From positions 124,001 to 188,000 of the forward strand of contig JBBQZO010000003.1 in the NCBI GenBank assembly GCA_038207625.1: 64,000 nt of DNA, written 5' to 3'. Positions 1 through 9,097 of the stretch are shown here, piece after piece. The notes under the pieces were generated by a model, which saw nothing but the letters and a program-made list of their open reading frames with translations, did not search any database and was not told where the DNA came from. The stretch comes from JBBQZO01 sp038207625 (lineage in GTDB: Bacteria > Pseudomonadota > Gammaproteobacteria > Burkholderiales > Burkholderiaceae_D). Each line of letters begins with the position of its first letter. The first letter of the stretch is position 1. Made by a program: the position numbers and the translations under genes.

Positions 1-1910
1 AGCAGATTGGTCGCCTCCTCGTCCAGATTGACCCCGGACACACTTTGCTGGGCCTGCGTCGCCTGGGCCAGCAAGGCGTCGCCGGACAGGCTGTTGACCT
101 GCACCTCGCGCGCCTTGTTGCCTACCACGCTGACCGCTTCGGCATACGCGCCCTGGTAGGTGGTCGACTTGCCGTTGAAGATATTGGTTGTCTGCAAGGC
201 GCCCAACAGGCGCGCGTTGCGGTTGTCGCCCACGCCGGCCGTGTTGGGGCCGACGGTGAAGGTGTCGCCATTGAGCGGCAGGCCGGTGAAATCGACGCTG
301 ATCGCGTTATTGTTGGCGCCGCCGATGCTCAGCGTGGCGCCATCGACGTACTTCACCGGCACGCCGGGCGCATACACCACCGGCGGCTGGCCCTTGACGG
401 TAACGGTCACCGACTGGCCGGCCGGAAAGCCGCTCAGCGTGCCCGGCAAGCCGGGCGAGCCGGGCACGCCCGTGTAGGTCAGCGTGAACGGCGCCGCCAG
501 TTGATTGGCCGGCACCAGATAGTCGCTGCCGACACTACCGGCGCCGATCTGCGCGTGGCCCGTGTTGGTGGTCGGATTGGTGGTGGTGATCGGCGCCGCG
601 GCGGCGATCTTGGACAGGTCGCTGATGGCCACCGTGAAACCGGAGGCGCCGTTGATGGTCGGCTGGACCACGAACGAGTCGCCCTGTGCGGACGCGCCCG
701 TGATGGTGAAGTCGACGCCGTCGATGGTCTGCGGCCCCACTTGCGGATAGGGTGAAATCAGCGTTTGCGGCCCCCCCTTGAGCGGGGTCACCGTGTAATT
801 GCTGCCGTCGTAATCGACGCGGTAATCGCCGCCGGTCAGCTTGCTCGCATCGGACACCTTGGCCGTCACCACCGCCGTGCTGGTGACGTTGTTGTGCACG
901 TTGGCGCCGACCACCGCCGGCGCCTCGGTGAAGAAGGTGCCGCCCAGCGCGCCATTCTGGTCCTGCCCCAGCGCATGTTGTGCGTTGAAGGTCTGGGCCA
1001 GACCGACGGCAATCCGGCCCAGGTCGTTCTGGGCCTTGTCGAGCGTGGTGCTGCGAAACTCCAGCAAGCCGCCCAGTTCGCCGCCGGACAGGGCGCTGTC
1101 GGCCAGCACGGTGACCTTGGTGCCGGTCACGTAACCGACCTGCACGCGCGTCAGATCGGTGGGCGAGTTGGTCACCGCCAGCTGGAAGGCATGGTTGCCC
1201 ACCACCAGCGGCTGACCGCTGCCGACTGACACCGTCACACTGCCGTTGCCGCCGTCGGTGACGGTGGTCTTGACCTGCTTGTTCATTTCCGAAATAATCT
1301 GGTCGCGCTTATCGAGCAGGTCATTCGGCGGGCTCGTCTCGCTGTTGCCAAATTTGCCAATCTGGTCATTCAGGTCGGCGATCTGGGTGGCAAACGAATT
1401 AATCACCGTCACGTTCGAGGTGATCTGGCTGTTGACACCGTCGCGTATCTCGACCAGCCGTCCGTTGAGGCCCTGGAAACGCCCCGCCAGCGAATCGGCG
1501 GTCGACAGCAACGCCTGGCGCGAAGCGGCCGAGGCGGGATTGGAGGCGACATCCTGCACCCCTTTGAAAAAATCCTGCAGCGCCGGTGCCAGCCCGGAGC
1601 TGGTATCGGCGAGCAGGTTATCGACCTGGCTGATCTGGGCGTTGTAGGTGTCGAGCGCGCTCTTCGAGCTTTGCGCCGAGCGCAGCTGCTGGGTCAGAAA
1701 ATCGCTGTAGTAACGCACCACCGAGTTGACCTCGGTACCGCTGCCGACAAAGCCGTATCCGACGTCCTGCGCCTTCGACGCCGACTGTACGATGCGCTCG
1801 CGGCTGTAGCCCGGCACGTTCGCATTGGTGATGTTATTGCCGGTCGTGGCCATGCCGACCTGCGCGGCGAGCAAGCCTGATTTACCGATATTGAGGAGAT
1901 TTGAGCCCAT
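1..1910 (-). CDS. flgK: Flagellar hook-associated protein 1 FlgK, partial (C-terminus beyond window)
   Basis: FlgK is the first hook-filament junction protein, exported by the flagellar type III apparatus. The frame opens with ATG at 1910 (MGSNLLNIGKSGL) and carries the N-terminal rod/hook motif around NNITNANVPGYSRER. It stays open for 636 codons to the window edge, where it reads VSGVNLDEEATNLL, the usual start of the FlgK C-terminal coiled coil; only a short tail is missing. A sigma-28 promoter lies just upstream (1944-1970), so the gene is probably a late (class III) gene transcribed separately from flgB-J. The central part is long and Gly/Thr/Val rich, as expected for the variable surface domains. 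Identification is certain; only the stop codon is unseen. Confidence 0.96.
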   Translation of the reverse strand, partial: MGSNLLNIGKSGLLAAQVGMATTGNNITNANVPGYSRERIVQSASKAQDVGYGFVGSGTEVNSVVRYYSDFLTQQLRSAQSSKSALDTYNAQISQVDNLLADTSSGLAPALQDFFKGVQDVASNPASAASRQALLSTADSLAGRFQGLNGRLVEIRDGVNSQITSNVTVINSFATQIADLNDQIGKFGNSETSPPNDLLDKRDQIISEMNKQVKTTVTDGGNGSVTVSVGSGQPLVVGNHAFQLAVTNSPTDLTRVQVGYVTGTKVTVLADSALSGGELGGLLEFRSTTLDKAQNDLGRIAVGLAQTFNAQHALGQDQNGALGGTFFTEAPAVVGANVHNNVTSTAVVTAKVSDASKLTGGDYRVDYDGSNYTVTPLKGGPQTLISPYPQVGPQTIDGVDFTITGASAQGDSFVVQPTINGASGFTVAISDLSKIAAAAPITTTNPTTNTGHAQIGAGSVGSDYLVPANQLAAPFTLTYTGVPGSPGLPGTLSGFPAGQSVTVTVKGQPPVVYAPGVPVKYVDGATLSIGGANNNAISVDFTGLPLNGDTFTVGPNTAGVGDNRNARLLGALQTTNIFNGKSTTYQGAYAEAVSVVGNKAREVQVNSLSGDALLAQATQAQQSVSGVNLDEEATNL

Positions 1911-1943
1911 GATCTGTCTTTTTCTAGCACCTTAGCTATATTG

Positions 1944-1970
1944 TTGACGGCATATTTTGACAAAACTTGA
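1944..1970 (-). promoter_or_regulatory. Sigma-28 (FliA) promoter of flgK
   Basis: Read on the minus strand, the -35 box is TCAAGTTT (1970-1963), followed by exactly 11 nt and the -10 box GCCGTCAA (1951-1944). The FliA consensus is TAAAGTTT-N11-GCCGATAA, so the match is 7/8 and 6/8 with ideal spacing. It sits about 35 nt before the flgK start and downstream of the flgJ stop. FlgK is a classic FliA-dependent late gene, and FliA itself is encoded at 16140-16868. Confidence 0.8.
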
Positions 1971-1997
1971 AGTGCCGCACAGCAACACGCGCTGTGC

Positions 1998-2885
1998 CTA
2001 GCCCAGCAGGGAGTGATTGATGATGCGCGTCAACTTGGCCGCGTAGTGCGGATCGGTGGCATAGCCGGCCTTTTGCAAGCCCTGCGCGAAGCTGCTCGCG
2101 TCGCGCGCGCTGGCCAATACCTTATCGTAACGCGGATTGCTCGACAGCAGGCGCGCGTAATCGCGGAAGCTGTCCGCGTAGCTGTCGTAGGCACGAAATT
2201 TCTCGACCCGGGTCTGCGGCGTGCCGTTCACATATTCGGTCGTGACGGCCTTGACAACCTTGCCAGTCCAACCCGGCCCCGCCTTGATGCCGAACAGATT
2301 GTGGCTGGCGCTGCCGTCGGCGTTCTTGATCTCGCGCTTGCCCCAACCGCTCTCGAGCGCCGCCTGGCCCAGCATGAACTTGGCCGGGATGCCCGTCGTG
2401 CGGCTGGCCTCCTCGGCGTGCATGCCCAGCTTTTCCTGGAACGCGCGCACATGGGGCGACTGCGAGGCCTTGCTGGCCGCATCGGGCGCGCTGGCCGGCG
2501 CAGCCGTCGGGCGCAACAATTTGGCCGCGTCCAGATTGACGGGCGAGGCGCCCGGCGCCGGCGTCTCGGCGCCGATCGCCAGCGCCTGGCTCGACAGCTG
2601 GCGGATCAACACGTCGGCCAGCCCCACCCCGCGCTTGGCCAGGTTCTGGCTCATCTGCTGGTCCAGCATGGCCGTAAATTGCTTGGTCTGGGCGCTGTCG
2701 GTCATGCCCTCCTGCGGCGTGGCGTCGCGCATGCTCTTCATCATCATGTTGATGAACATCGCCTCGAACTGGGTCGCCGCCCCCTTGAGCGCCTCGGGCG
2801 AGCCCGCCTTGGCGGCGTTCTTCAGGCCGCCCAGACTATTGCTGTCGAGCGCCAGTTTGCTGGTCAGGTCGGTCTGGGGGATCAT
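1998..2885 (-). CDS. flgJ: Flagellar rod assembly protein / muramidase FlgJ
   Basis: FlgJ caps the growing rod and cuts peptidoglycan to let it through. The 295-residue product has both expected parts. The N-terminal rod-binding domain (about residues 30-100) includes the Met-rich stretch FEAMFINMMMKSMRD. A linker rich in Ala/Pro follows, then a glucosaminidase domain from about 145 with the putative catalytic Glu178 in the sequence QAALESGWGK. Length fits beta/gammaproteobacterial dual-domain FlgJ. It lies 7 nt downstream of flgI in the flgB-J transcription unit and is the last gene before the separate flgK promoter. Confidence 0.95.
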   Translation of the reverse strand: MIPQTDLTSKLALDSNSLGGLKNAAKAGSPEALKGAATQFEAMFINMMMKSMRDATPQEGMTDSAQTKQFTAMLDQQMSQNLAKRGVGLADVLIRQLSSQALAIGAETPAPGASPVNLDAAKLLRPTAAPASAPDAASKASQSPHVRAFQEKLGMHAEEASRTTGIPAKFMLGQAALESGWGKREIKNADGSASHNLFGIKAGPGWTGKVVKAVTTEYVNGTPQTRVEKFRAYDSYADSFRDYARLLSSNPRYDKVLASARDASSFAQGLQKAGYATDPHYAAKLTRIINHSLLG

Positions 2886-2892
2886 GGCAGGC

Positions 2893-4008
2893 CTAGATGA
2901 TCTCGAGGTCGGCGCGCAAGGAACCTGCCGCCTTTAGCGCTTGCAGGATAGACAGCAAGTCCTGCGGCGAGGCGCCGATCGCATTCAAGGCCTTGACCAC
3001 CTCGGACAGCGACACGCCGGCCTTGACCATGACGATCTTGCCGGGATCTTTTTTGACCTCGATCTGGTTGTTCTGGGTGACGGTGGTGGTGCCGTTCGAG
3101 AACGGTCCCGGCTGGCTCACCTGGGGCTCGCTGCTGATCGTCACCGACAGATTGCCGTGCGAAATGGCGCAGGCGTCCAGCGTGACGGCCTGGTTCATCA
3201 CCACCGAGCCGGTGCGCGCGTTCATCACCACGCGCGCCGACACCTGGGCCGGCTTCACGTCCAGCCCCTCGAGGATGCCCAGGAAAGACACGCGCGCGTC
3301 GCTGCCGCTGGGCGAGCGCACGCGGATCACGCGCCCGTCCTGGGCGCTGGCCACGTCCGGCCCGAAATGGTTGTTGATCGCCTCCACCACCCGGCTGGCG
3401 GTGGTGAAGTCGGTGCTGTTGAGTTCAAGCCGGATCAGATTGTTTTCACCCAGCGCCGAGGCGACTGCGCGCTCGACCGTGGCGCCGCCGGCGATCTTGC
3501 CCACCGCCAGATGATTGACGATCACCTGGGCGCCGCCGGCCGCCGCGCCCACCCCGCCCACCAGCACATTGCCCTGCGCCATGCCGTAGATCTGGCCGTC
3601 GGCGCCTTTCAAAGGCGTCATCAGCAAGGTGCCACCGCGCAGGCTCTTCGCATTGCCGATCGAGGACACGGTGATGTCGAGCGTCTGGCCCGGCTGGGCG
3701 AACGCCGGCAGCGAGCTGGTGACGACCACGGCGGCCACGTTTTTCAGTTGCAGCGTGGTGCCGGCCGGCAGGTTCACACCCAGTTGCTGCAGCATCGACA
3801 CCACCGACTGGACGGTGAACGGGGTCTGGGTGGTCTGGTCGCCGCTGCCGTCCAGGCCCACCACCAGACCGTAGCCGATCAGCTGATTCTGACGCACGCC
3901 GGCGATGCTGGCCAGGTCTTTCAGGCGCTCGCCCTGCGCTGCCGGCGCCACCATCAGCGCCGCGCCGACGGCCAGCGCGCCCAGCAGTTGTATAAATTTA
4001 GGCATCAT
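2893..4008 (-). CDS. flgI: Flagellar P-ring protein FlgI
   Basis: FlgI forms the periplasmic P-ring bushing around the rod. I place the start at ATG 4008 (MMPKFIQLLG), giving 371 residues; a TTG 12 nt earlier is less likely because it would precede the signal peptide. The signal peptide ends near APAAQG, then the mature protein begins ERLKDLASIAGVRQNQLIGYG, the family signature. The C-terminus (GASPQDLLSILQALKAAGSL) is also typical. The gene starts 8 nt after the flgH stop, so translation is probably coupled. Export is Sec-dependent rather than through the flagellar apparatus. Confidence 0.95.
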   Translation of the reverse strand: MMPKFIQLLGALAVGAALMVAPAAQGERLKDLASIAGVRQNQLIGYGLVVGLDGSGDQTTQTPFTVQSVVSMLQQLGVNLPAGTTLQLKNVAAVVVTSSLPAFAQPGQTLDITVSSIGNAKSLRGGTLLMTPLKGADGQIYGMAQGNVLVGGVGAAAGGAQVIVNHLAVGKIAGGATVERAVASALGENNLIRLELNSTDFTTASRVVEAINNHFGPDVASAQDGRVIRVRSPSGSDARVSFLGILEGLDVKPAQVSARVVMNARTGSVVMNQAVTLDACAISHGNLSVTISSEPQVSQPGPFSNGTTTVTQNNQIEVKKDPGKIVMVKAGVSLSEVVKALNAIGASPQDLLSILQALKAAGSLRADLEII

Positions 4009-4016
4009 CGTTCCGA

Positions 4017-4661
4017 TCAAAATGGCAGCATGCTCTGGAAGAAGCGCGACACCATGGCCGTCATCTCGGCCCGGTCGATCTGGCTGTTGGTGCGGTACTC
4101 GACGCGCGCGTCGGCCACCTGGTTGGACGTGACGGTGTTGCCCAGGCCGATATTGTCGGGGCTGATCATGCCCGAGAAGCGGATGAACTCGGTGCCCTTG
4201 TTGAGCGCCACCTGCTTCTCGCCGGCCACAATCAGATTGCCGTTAGGGAGCACCTCGGTGACCGTCACGCCGATCGTGCCGGTGAAGGTGTTGCTGGCGG
4301 TCTGGTTGTCGGCGTCGGAAAACTTGTTGGCCGTGGAGGTCGCCACGCTGGCGCCCAGCCGTCCTTGCAAGGGGCCGGGCACGCCGAAGGCGGCGCTACC
4401 CGTTTTATTGCCCGAGCTGGCGCCGGCCTTGCCGGCCGAGGTGCTTTCGGTGATGGTGATGGTCAGCAAATCGCCCACCTGGCGCGCACGCCGGTCCTCG
4501 AACATCGGACGGTAGGCGGTGGTCTGGAAGATGGCGCCGTTGGACGGCGCCGCAGTCGCTTGCGCCAGCGGGCGCGCCGTGGTCGGTTGCAGCACGATCG
4601 AGCTGGGCACGCTCTGGCAGCCGGCCAGCGCGACAACCACGAAGAGGGACATGATTTTCAT
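4017..4661 (-). CDS. flgH: Flagellar L-ring lipoprotein FlgH
   Basis: FlgH is the outer-membrane L-ring lipoprotein. The chosen start at 4661 (MKIMSLFVVVALAGCQ) follows an AGGAG Shine-Dalgarno at 8 nt and gives a short lipoprotein signal with lipobox LAGC, so the mature protein would begin at Cys15. A start 18 nt upstream (MAQEF...) would lengthen the signal for no gain. The conserved FEDRRARQVGDLLTITI and the GMISPDNIGLGNTVTSNQVADARVEY regions are present. Length 214 aa is normal. Located between flgG and flgI in the basal-body operon. Confidence 0.95.
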   Translation of the reverse strand: MKIMSLFVVVALAGCQSVPSSIVLQPTTARPLAQATAAPSNGAIFQTTAYRPMFEDRRARQVGDLLTITITESTSAGKAGASSGNKTGSAAFGVPGPLQGRLGASVATSTANKFSDADNQTASNTFTGTIGVTVTEVLPNGNLIVAGEKQVALNKGTEFIRFSGMISPDNIGLGNTVTSNQVADARVEYRTNSQIDRAEMTAMVSRFFQSMLPF

Positions 4662-4725
4662 TGCGAACTCCTGCGCCACGCCCGCAACGGGGTGGCCAAT
4701 CTGGTGGCGCGCCGCAGCGCGTGAA

Positions 4726-5508
4726 TCACAGCTGGGACAGCTTTTGCAGCATCTGGTCGGACGTGGTGATGGCCTTGCTGTTGATCTCGTAGGCGCGCTG
4801 GGTCTGGATCATATTGACCATTTCCTCGACCACGTTGACGTTCGACGTTTCCACGAAACCTTGCATCAGTACCCCCGCGCCGTTGGTGCCCGGCGTGTTG
4901 GTGTTCGGACTGCCCGAGGCGCCCGTCTCGACATACAGGTTTTCACCCTTCGATTCGAGTCCGGCCGGATTGATGAACGTCGTCACCTGCAAGGAGCCCA
5001 CCTGGGACGGCGTGTTGGTGCCGGGCAGCGTCACCGATACGGTGCCGTCGCGCCCCACCGTGACGCTTTGCGCATTGGCCGGAATGGTGATCGCCGGTTG
5101 CACGACGAAGCCGCTGGAGGTGACCAGCTGGCCGTTCGAGTCGCTCTGGAACGAGCCGTCGCGCGTGTAGGCGGCGGTGCCGTCGGGCAGCAGCACGGAA
5201 AAAAAGCCGCCGCCGTTGATCATCACGTCCTTGGAATTATTGGTCTGCTGCGGATTGCCCTGCGTGAACAGGCGCTCGGTGGCGACGGCGCGCACGCCGG
5301 TGCCGATCTGCAGGCCCGACGGCAAATTGGTCTGCTGGGACGATTGCGCGCCAGGCTGGCGCAGATTTTGGTACAGCAGGTCCTCGAACACGGCGCGTGA
5401 ACGCTTGAAACCGTTGGTGCTGACGTTGGCCAAATTATTGGTGATCACGTCGAGCTGGGTCTGCTGCGCTTCGAGGCCGGTCTTGGCAATAAATAGGGAA
5501 CGTATCAT
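4726..5508 (-). CDS. flgG: Flagellar distal rod protein FlgG
   Basis: FlgG builds the distal rod. The start at 5508 (MIRSLFIAKTGLEAQQ) has an AAGGAG Shine-Dalgarno 7 nt upstream and gives 260 residues, the usual length. The flagellar N-terminal rod motif (NNLANVSTNGFKRSRAVFEDLLYQ) and the C-terminal motif (SNVNVVEEMVNMIQTQRAYEINSKAI) are both intact. Paralogous to FlgF next to it; the VFEDLLYQ stretch distinguishes FlgG. Confidence 0.96.
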   Translation of the reverse strand: MIRSLFIAKTGLEAQQTQLDVITNNLANVSTNGFKRSRAVFEDLLYQNLRQPGAQSSQQTNLPSGLQIGTGVRAVATERLFTQGNPQQTNNSKDVMINGGGFFSVLLPDGTAAYTRDGSFQSDSNGQLVTSSGFVVQPAITIPANAQSVTVGRDGTVSVTLPGTNTPSQVGSLQVTTFINPAGLESKGENLYVETGASGSPNTNTPGTNGAGVLMQGFVETSNVNVVEEMVNMIQTQRAYEINSKAITTSDQMLQKLSQL

Positions 5509-5571
5509 TTTCTTCTCCTTCACGCGACCGGCAGACAGGCCCCGGACACCATGATTATGCGGGACGGAGCG

Positions 5572-6312
5572 TCAATTCAAAGCGATGATCTGGGTCGCTT
5601 TCGCGGCGTTGTTCTCGGCATTCTTCAACAGGCTCATCTGGGTTTCGAACTGGCGCGCCAGCGAAATCATCTGCACCATCGAATCGATCGGATTGACGTT
5701 GCTGCCCTCGAGCGCGCCACCGGCCACGGTGACGGTCGGGTCGGCCTCGGCCACGCCGCCGTTCTTCAAGCGAAACAGGCCGTCGTCGCCGCGCACCAGG
5801 TCCTGCTCGGGGGGATTGACCAGCTTTAGCCGTCCCAGCACGGTCGAGGTACCGGGCTTGGTGCTGGTGGCGATGCCGGCGATGGTGCCGTCGTTGGCGA
5901 TCGTGACAGTGACTTCAGGCGGAATGGTGATCGGGCCGCCGTCGCCGGCCACCTGCTGGCCGCCCGGTCCTTGCAGCAAGCCGTTCTCGGACATCTTCAG
6001 CCCGCCGTTGCGGGTGTAGGCTTCGCTGCCGTCGGGCATCTGCAAGGCAATCCAACCCTTGCCGCGCAGCGCCACGTCCAGGTCGCGTCCGGTCTGCTGG
6101 ATCGGGCCGGACGAGAAATCAGCCCCCACGGTCGAGTCGACCACGAACACCCGTGTGGGCAGGCCAGGCGCCTCGATCGGCACGGCCCGGAACGCGTCGA
6201 TCTGGGCGCGAAAACCGGTGGTGGTCACGTTGGCCAGATTGTGCGCGGCCGTGGCCTGCTGTTCGAGGATGTGCTTGGCGCCGCTCGAGGCGGTATAGAT
6301 CAGTCGGTCCAT
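5572..6312 (-). CDS. flgF: Flagellar proximal rod protein FlgF
   Basis: FlgF is a rod protein of the flgG/flgF family. The 246-aa product starts MDRLIYTASSGAKHILEQQ and has the motif HNLANVTTTGFRAQIDAFR near the N-terminus and EGSNVNPIDSMVQMISLARQ near the C-terminus. The AFRAVPI segment is typical of FlgF. A purine-rich ribosome site (AAAGAAG) precedes the ATG. It lies between flgE and flgG, as in other proteobacteria. Confidence 0.95.
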   Translation of the reverse strand: MDRLIYTASSGAKHILEQQATAAHNLANVTTTGFRAQIDAFRAVPIEAPGLPTRVFVVDSTVGADFSSGPIQQTGRDLDVALRGKGWIALQMPDGSEAYTRNGGLKMSENGLLQGPGGQQVAGDGGPITIPPEVTVTIANDGTIAGIATSTKPGTSTVLGRLKLVNPPEQDLVRGDDGLFRLKNGGVAEADPTVTVAGGALEGSNVNPIDSMVQMISLARQFETQMSLLKNAENNAAKATQIIALN

Positions 6313-6324
6313 GGGGCTTCTTTC

Positions 6325-6340
6325 GGCGCGCCGGCGCGCC
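6325..6340. repeat. Perfect 16-bp palindrome between flgE and flgF
   Basis: Two abutting copies of the 8-bp palindrome GGCGCGCC form a perfect 16-bp palindrome in the 56-nt flgE-flgF gap. It could fold in mRNA and tune expression of flgF relative to flgE, but such GC palindromes also arise by chance in GC-rich DNA. There is no T tract, so it is not a standard terminator. Confidence 0.4.
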
Positions 6341-6368
6341 CGCGAACGGGGCGCCGGCGACGCGGTCC

Positions 6369-7940
6369 TTAACGCAGGTTGACCAGGGTTTGCAGCACCG
6401 AGTCCTGGGTCTTGATGGTCTGCGCATTGGCCTGATAGACGCGCTGCGCGGTGATCATGTTGACCAGTTCGGCCGTCAGGTCGACGTTGGAGTTTTCCAC
6501 CGCCGACGATTGCAATACGCCCAGCGACCCGGAGTTCGGCTCGCCGATCAGCGGCACGCCCGAGGTCGACGATTCGGCCCAGGCATTGTTACCGAGCGGC
6601 GACAGGCCGTTCGGATTGGCGAAGTTGGCCAGGATCACCTGCGCCAGCGCGTGCGACTGGCCGTTGCTGTACTGGCCCAGAATGACGCCGTCGGCACCGG
6701 CCGAAAAACGCGCCAGATGGCCCGCCGTGTAGCCGTCCTGGGTGATCTTGTTGACGCTGGTGGTCGAGCCGTACTGGGTGGTGCCGGTGAAGTTCATCTG
6801 CACACTCAGTGGCGAGGTGGCGCCGGTGGCCGGAAACAGCGGCAATGGCACGGTGAACGGTATCGTGTTGAGCGGGTTGTACACGTTCGGATTGCCCGCC
6901 GCCGTCTGGTCGAGGGCGTACTGGTCCATTGCCGATTTGCTCATCACGCCGTTTGAATCAAAAATCAGCCGTCCCACCGCGCGCCCCGGCACCGTCACGA
7001 CGGCGGCCAGCGCCTTGTCGATGCTTTCCTTGGTGGCGCCCACTTCGTTGCCGGCGACGGTCGACGCGGCCAACAAGGCCGCATCCTGGGCCGCCGGGTC
7101 AATCGGGGGCACCGCCGAATTGAGTTGCGCGGTGGCCACCGCGTTGGTGGCCGCGTAAGCCAGGCTGGCGTAGGCGACCGGATCGAAGGGCACGATGGCC
7201 GCCTGGGCCAGCGCGGCCGCGCCTTCCGGCGTGTTCTTGTCGAGCGAAGCGGCCGCCACCGCCTGGCCGGAGATTTCCGTGCCGTCGTTGGCGACATACA
7301 CGTCCCAGGTGGACGGGCCGGCGCGCACATAGAAGGTCGACATCACGTGCGGATTACCCAGCGTGTCATACACGTCCACCGGCACCTGCTTGTTGTAGGT
7401 GGTCGGATCGGTCGCGTCGAACGGCGTCTTGACCGGATTGAGGCTGCGCGAGTCGAGATTCATCAAGGTATCGACCTTGGACGTGGCGACCGGCTTCAAA
7501 TCGGCCGTGTTGATCACGATCGGGACCGGCGAACCGGCCAGGATCTTGCCCGACTGATCGGCCAGATAACCGGTCAGCTTGGCACTTTGCGCGTTCACCA
7601 TGTAACCGTTCTTGTCGAGCGAAAACTGGCCGTTGCGCGAATACTGCGCCGTGCCGTTGATCGAGGTGCGGAAAAAACCGGCGCCGTTGATGGCGATGTC
7701 GAGTGGATTATTGGACGACTCCACGTTGCCCTGGGTGAACTGCTGGGCAATCTGCGACACTTTCGAGCCAATCCCGGCCTGATTGCCGCCGGCGCCGTTG
7801 AGCGAGTTTGCGTACACGTCGGCGAACTGGGCTTGCGAGCCCTTGAAGCCGACCGTGCTGGCATTGGCGATGTTGTTGCCGATCACGTCGAGCGATTTGG
7901 CTGCGCCGTTCAGGCCGCTTAATCCTTGCTGGAAAGACAT
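6369..7940 (-). CDS. flgE: Flagellar hook protein FlgE with an Ala-rich insertion
   Basis: FlgE is the hook subunit. The ATG at 7940 follows AGGAG at good spacing; the product (523 aa) begins MSFQQGLSGLNGAAKSLDVIGNN and ends with the D0 helix ELVNMITAQRVYQANAQTIKTQDSVLQTL. This is about 100 residues longer than many hook proteins near 400 aa. The extra length is concentrated at residues 226-318, a stretch very rich in Ala (AAALAQAAIV, AQDAALLAASTVAG) that interrupts the normal D1/D2 beta-rich domain between the sequence TWDVYVANDG and GRLIFDSNG. The insertion is in frame with normal codon use, so it is not an error. The insert is probably surface-exposed on the hook. Confidence 0.95.
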   Translation of the reverse strand: MSFQQGLSGLNGAAKSLDVIGNNIANASTVGFKGSQAQFADVYANSLNGAGGNQAGIGSKVSQIAQQFTQGNVESSNNPLDIAINGAGFFRTSINGTAQYSRNGQFSLDKNGYMVNAQSAKLTGYLADQSGKILAGSPVPIVINTADLKPVATSKVDTLMNLDSRSLNPVKTPFDATDPTTYNKQVPVDVYDTLGNPHVMSTFYVRAGPSTWDVYVANDGTEISGQAVAAASLDKNTPEGAAALAQAAIVPFDPVAYASLAYAATNAVATAQLNSAVPPIDPAAQDAALLAASTVAGNEVGATKESIDKALAAVVTVPGRAVGRLIFDSNGVMSKSAMDQYALDQTAAGNPNVYNPLNTIPFTVPLPLFPATGATSPLSVQMNFTGTTQYGSTTSVNKITQDGYTAGHLARFSAGADGVILGQYSNGQSHALAQVILANFANPNGLSPLGNNAWAESSTSGVPLIGEPNSGSLGVLQSSAVENSNVDLTAELVNMITAQRVYQANAQTIKTQDSVLQTLVNLR

Positions 7941-7984
7941 GGTGTTCTCCTGGTAAAAAAGTGTGTGTGCGGGCCGGCGGCGCG

Positions 7985-8674
7985 CTACAGAATTTGTTTG
8001 ACGTCGGCCATCGACACGGCGCCGACACCCGGAACGTTCAGTTTCACGCCATCCTTGGCGCTGGTGGAGACGCTGGCCACGGTGCCAAATGCCAGCGCGC
8101 TCGCGTCCGTCAGCGCATTGCCACCTTGCATCGCGACGACCTTGAAACTGTAATGACCGTCGGCCATCAGCGCCTTGGCGTCATTCACCCCATCCCACGC
8201 GAGCGGCACGGTGCCGGCCGGCTTGGCGCCCAGGTCCATCGTGCGCACCACCTTGCCGGTCGAATCCATGATTTGCACCTGCACCGAGTCGGCTGCGCTG
8301 GCCAGGTCGACCCCGAGGATCGACTTGCTGCTGGCGAGCTCGACATTGGAGCCGGCGGTCAGCACGCCGTGCCCGATCATATTGGCCGCCTGCAGCGACT
8401 CGGACGACTGATAGCTGGACTTGAGCGTTTCGAGCGTCGTGTTCAGTTTGTTCACGCCAGTCACCGTCGACAGCTGCGCCAGCTGGCTGGTGATCTGGGC
8501 ATTGTCGAGCGGATTGAGCGGATCCTGATTCTTCAGCTGGGTCACCAGCAAGGTCATGAACTTGTCGGTGTCGGCCTGCACGCCGCCGGCGCTGCTGCTG
8601 CTGCTGGTCTTGGCGTTGACGGCATTGAGCAAGTCCTGCGAAGGGAGACTGCTGCCGGATTGAATGGTTGTCAT
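7985..8674 (-). CDS. flgD: Flagellar hook assembly scaffold FlgD
   Basis: FlgD is the hook cap that guides FlgE polymerisation. The 229-aa product has the diagnostic N-terminal motif DKFMTLLVTQLKNQDPLNPLDN at about residues 37-58, then a FLN/Ig-like C-terminal half with the segment PLAWDGVNDAKALMADGHYSF. The N-terminus has a Ser run that probably acts as an export region. Located between flgC and flgE as expected. Confidence 0.95.
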   Translation of the reverse strand: MTTIQSGSSLPSQDLLNAVNAKTSSSSSAGGVQADTDKFMTLLVTQLKNQDPLNPLDNAQITSQLAQLSTVTGVNKLNTTLETLKSSYQSSESLQAANMIGHGVLTAGSNVELASSKSILGVDLASAADSVQVQIMDSTGKVVRTMDLGAKPAGTVPLAWDGVNDAKALMADGHYSFKVVAMQGGNALTDASALAFGTVASVSTSAKDGVKLNVPGVGAVSMADVKQIL

Positions 8675-8693
8675 GATTGCCTTCTGGTAGAGA

Positions 8694-9095
8694 TTACTGA
8701 CCCAGCGTGAGCGTCTTGAGCAGCAGCGTCTTGGCCGCGTTCATCGTTTCCACGTTGGTTTGATAGGAGCGCGAGGCGGACAGCATGTTGACCATTTCGT
8801 CGACCACATTCACGTTGGGCATCGCCACATAGCCCTTCTCGTCGGCCATCGGGTGCTTCGGGTCGTACACCTGCTTGAGCGGCGACGCATCCTCGACGAC
8901 CTGCTGTACCTTGACGCCGGCCCCGCCCGCCTCGTACTGCACCGTCTCAAACACCACCTGCTTGGCCCGATAGGCCTGGCCGCTGGCGCTGGTGGCGCTG
9001 TCGGCGTTGGCCAGGTTGGAGGCGACGACATTGAGGCGCTGCGCCTGGGCGCTCATCGCCGAGCCGGACACATTGAAGATATTAAATAGAGACAT
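8694..9095 (-). CDS. flgC: Flagellar proximal rod protein FlgC
   Basis: FlgC is a 133-aa proximal rod component. It shows the flagellar rod motif SAQAQRLNVVASNLANADSATS at the N-terminus, the MPNVNVVDEMVNMLSASRSYQTNVE motif at the C-terminus, and no long central domain. It starts 2 nt after the flgB stop, so it is almost certainly cotranslated with flgB. Confidence 0.96.
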   Translation of the reverse strand: MSLFNIFNVSGSAMSAQAQRLNVVASNLANADSATSASGQAYRAKQVVFETVQYEAGGAGVKVQQVVEDASPLKQVYDPKHPMADEKGYVAMPNVNVVDEMVNMLSASRSYQTNVETMNAAKTLLLKTLTLGQ

Positions 9096-9097
9096 GC

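Noticed and set aside
45..1229. Open frames on the plus strand across the first 1.2 kb
   Set aside because: They are antisense to flgK, which has an unbroken frame, correct motifs at both ends and a sigma-28 promoter; the plus-strand products are Arg/Gly/His-rich without ribosome sites.
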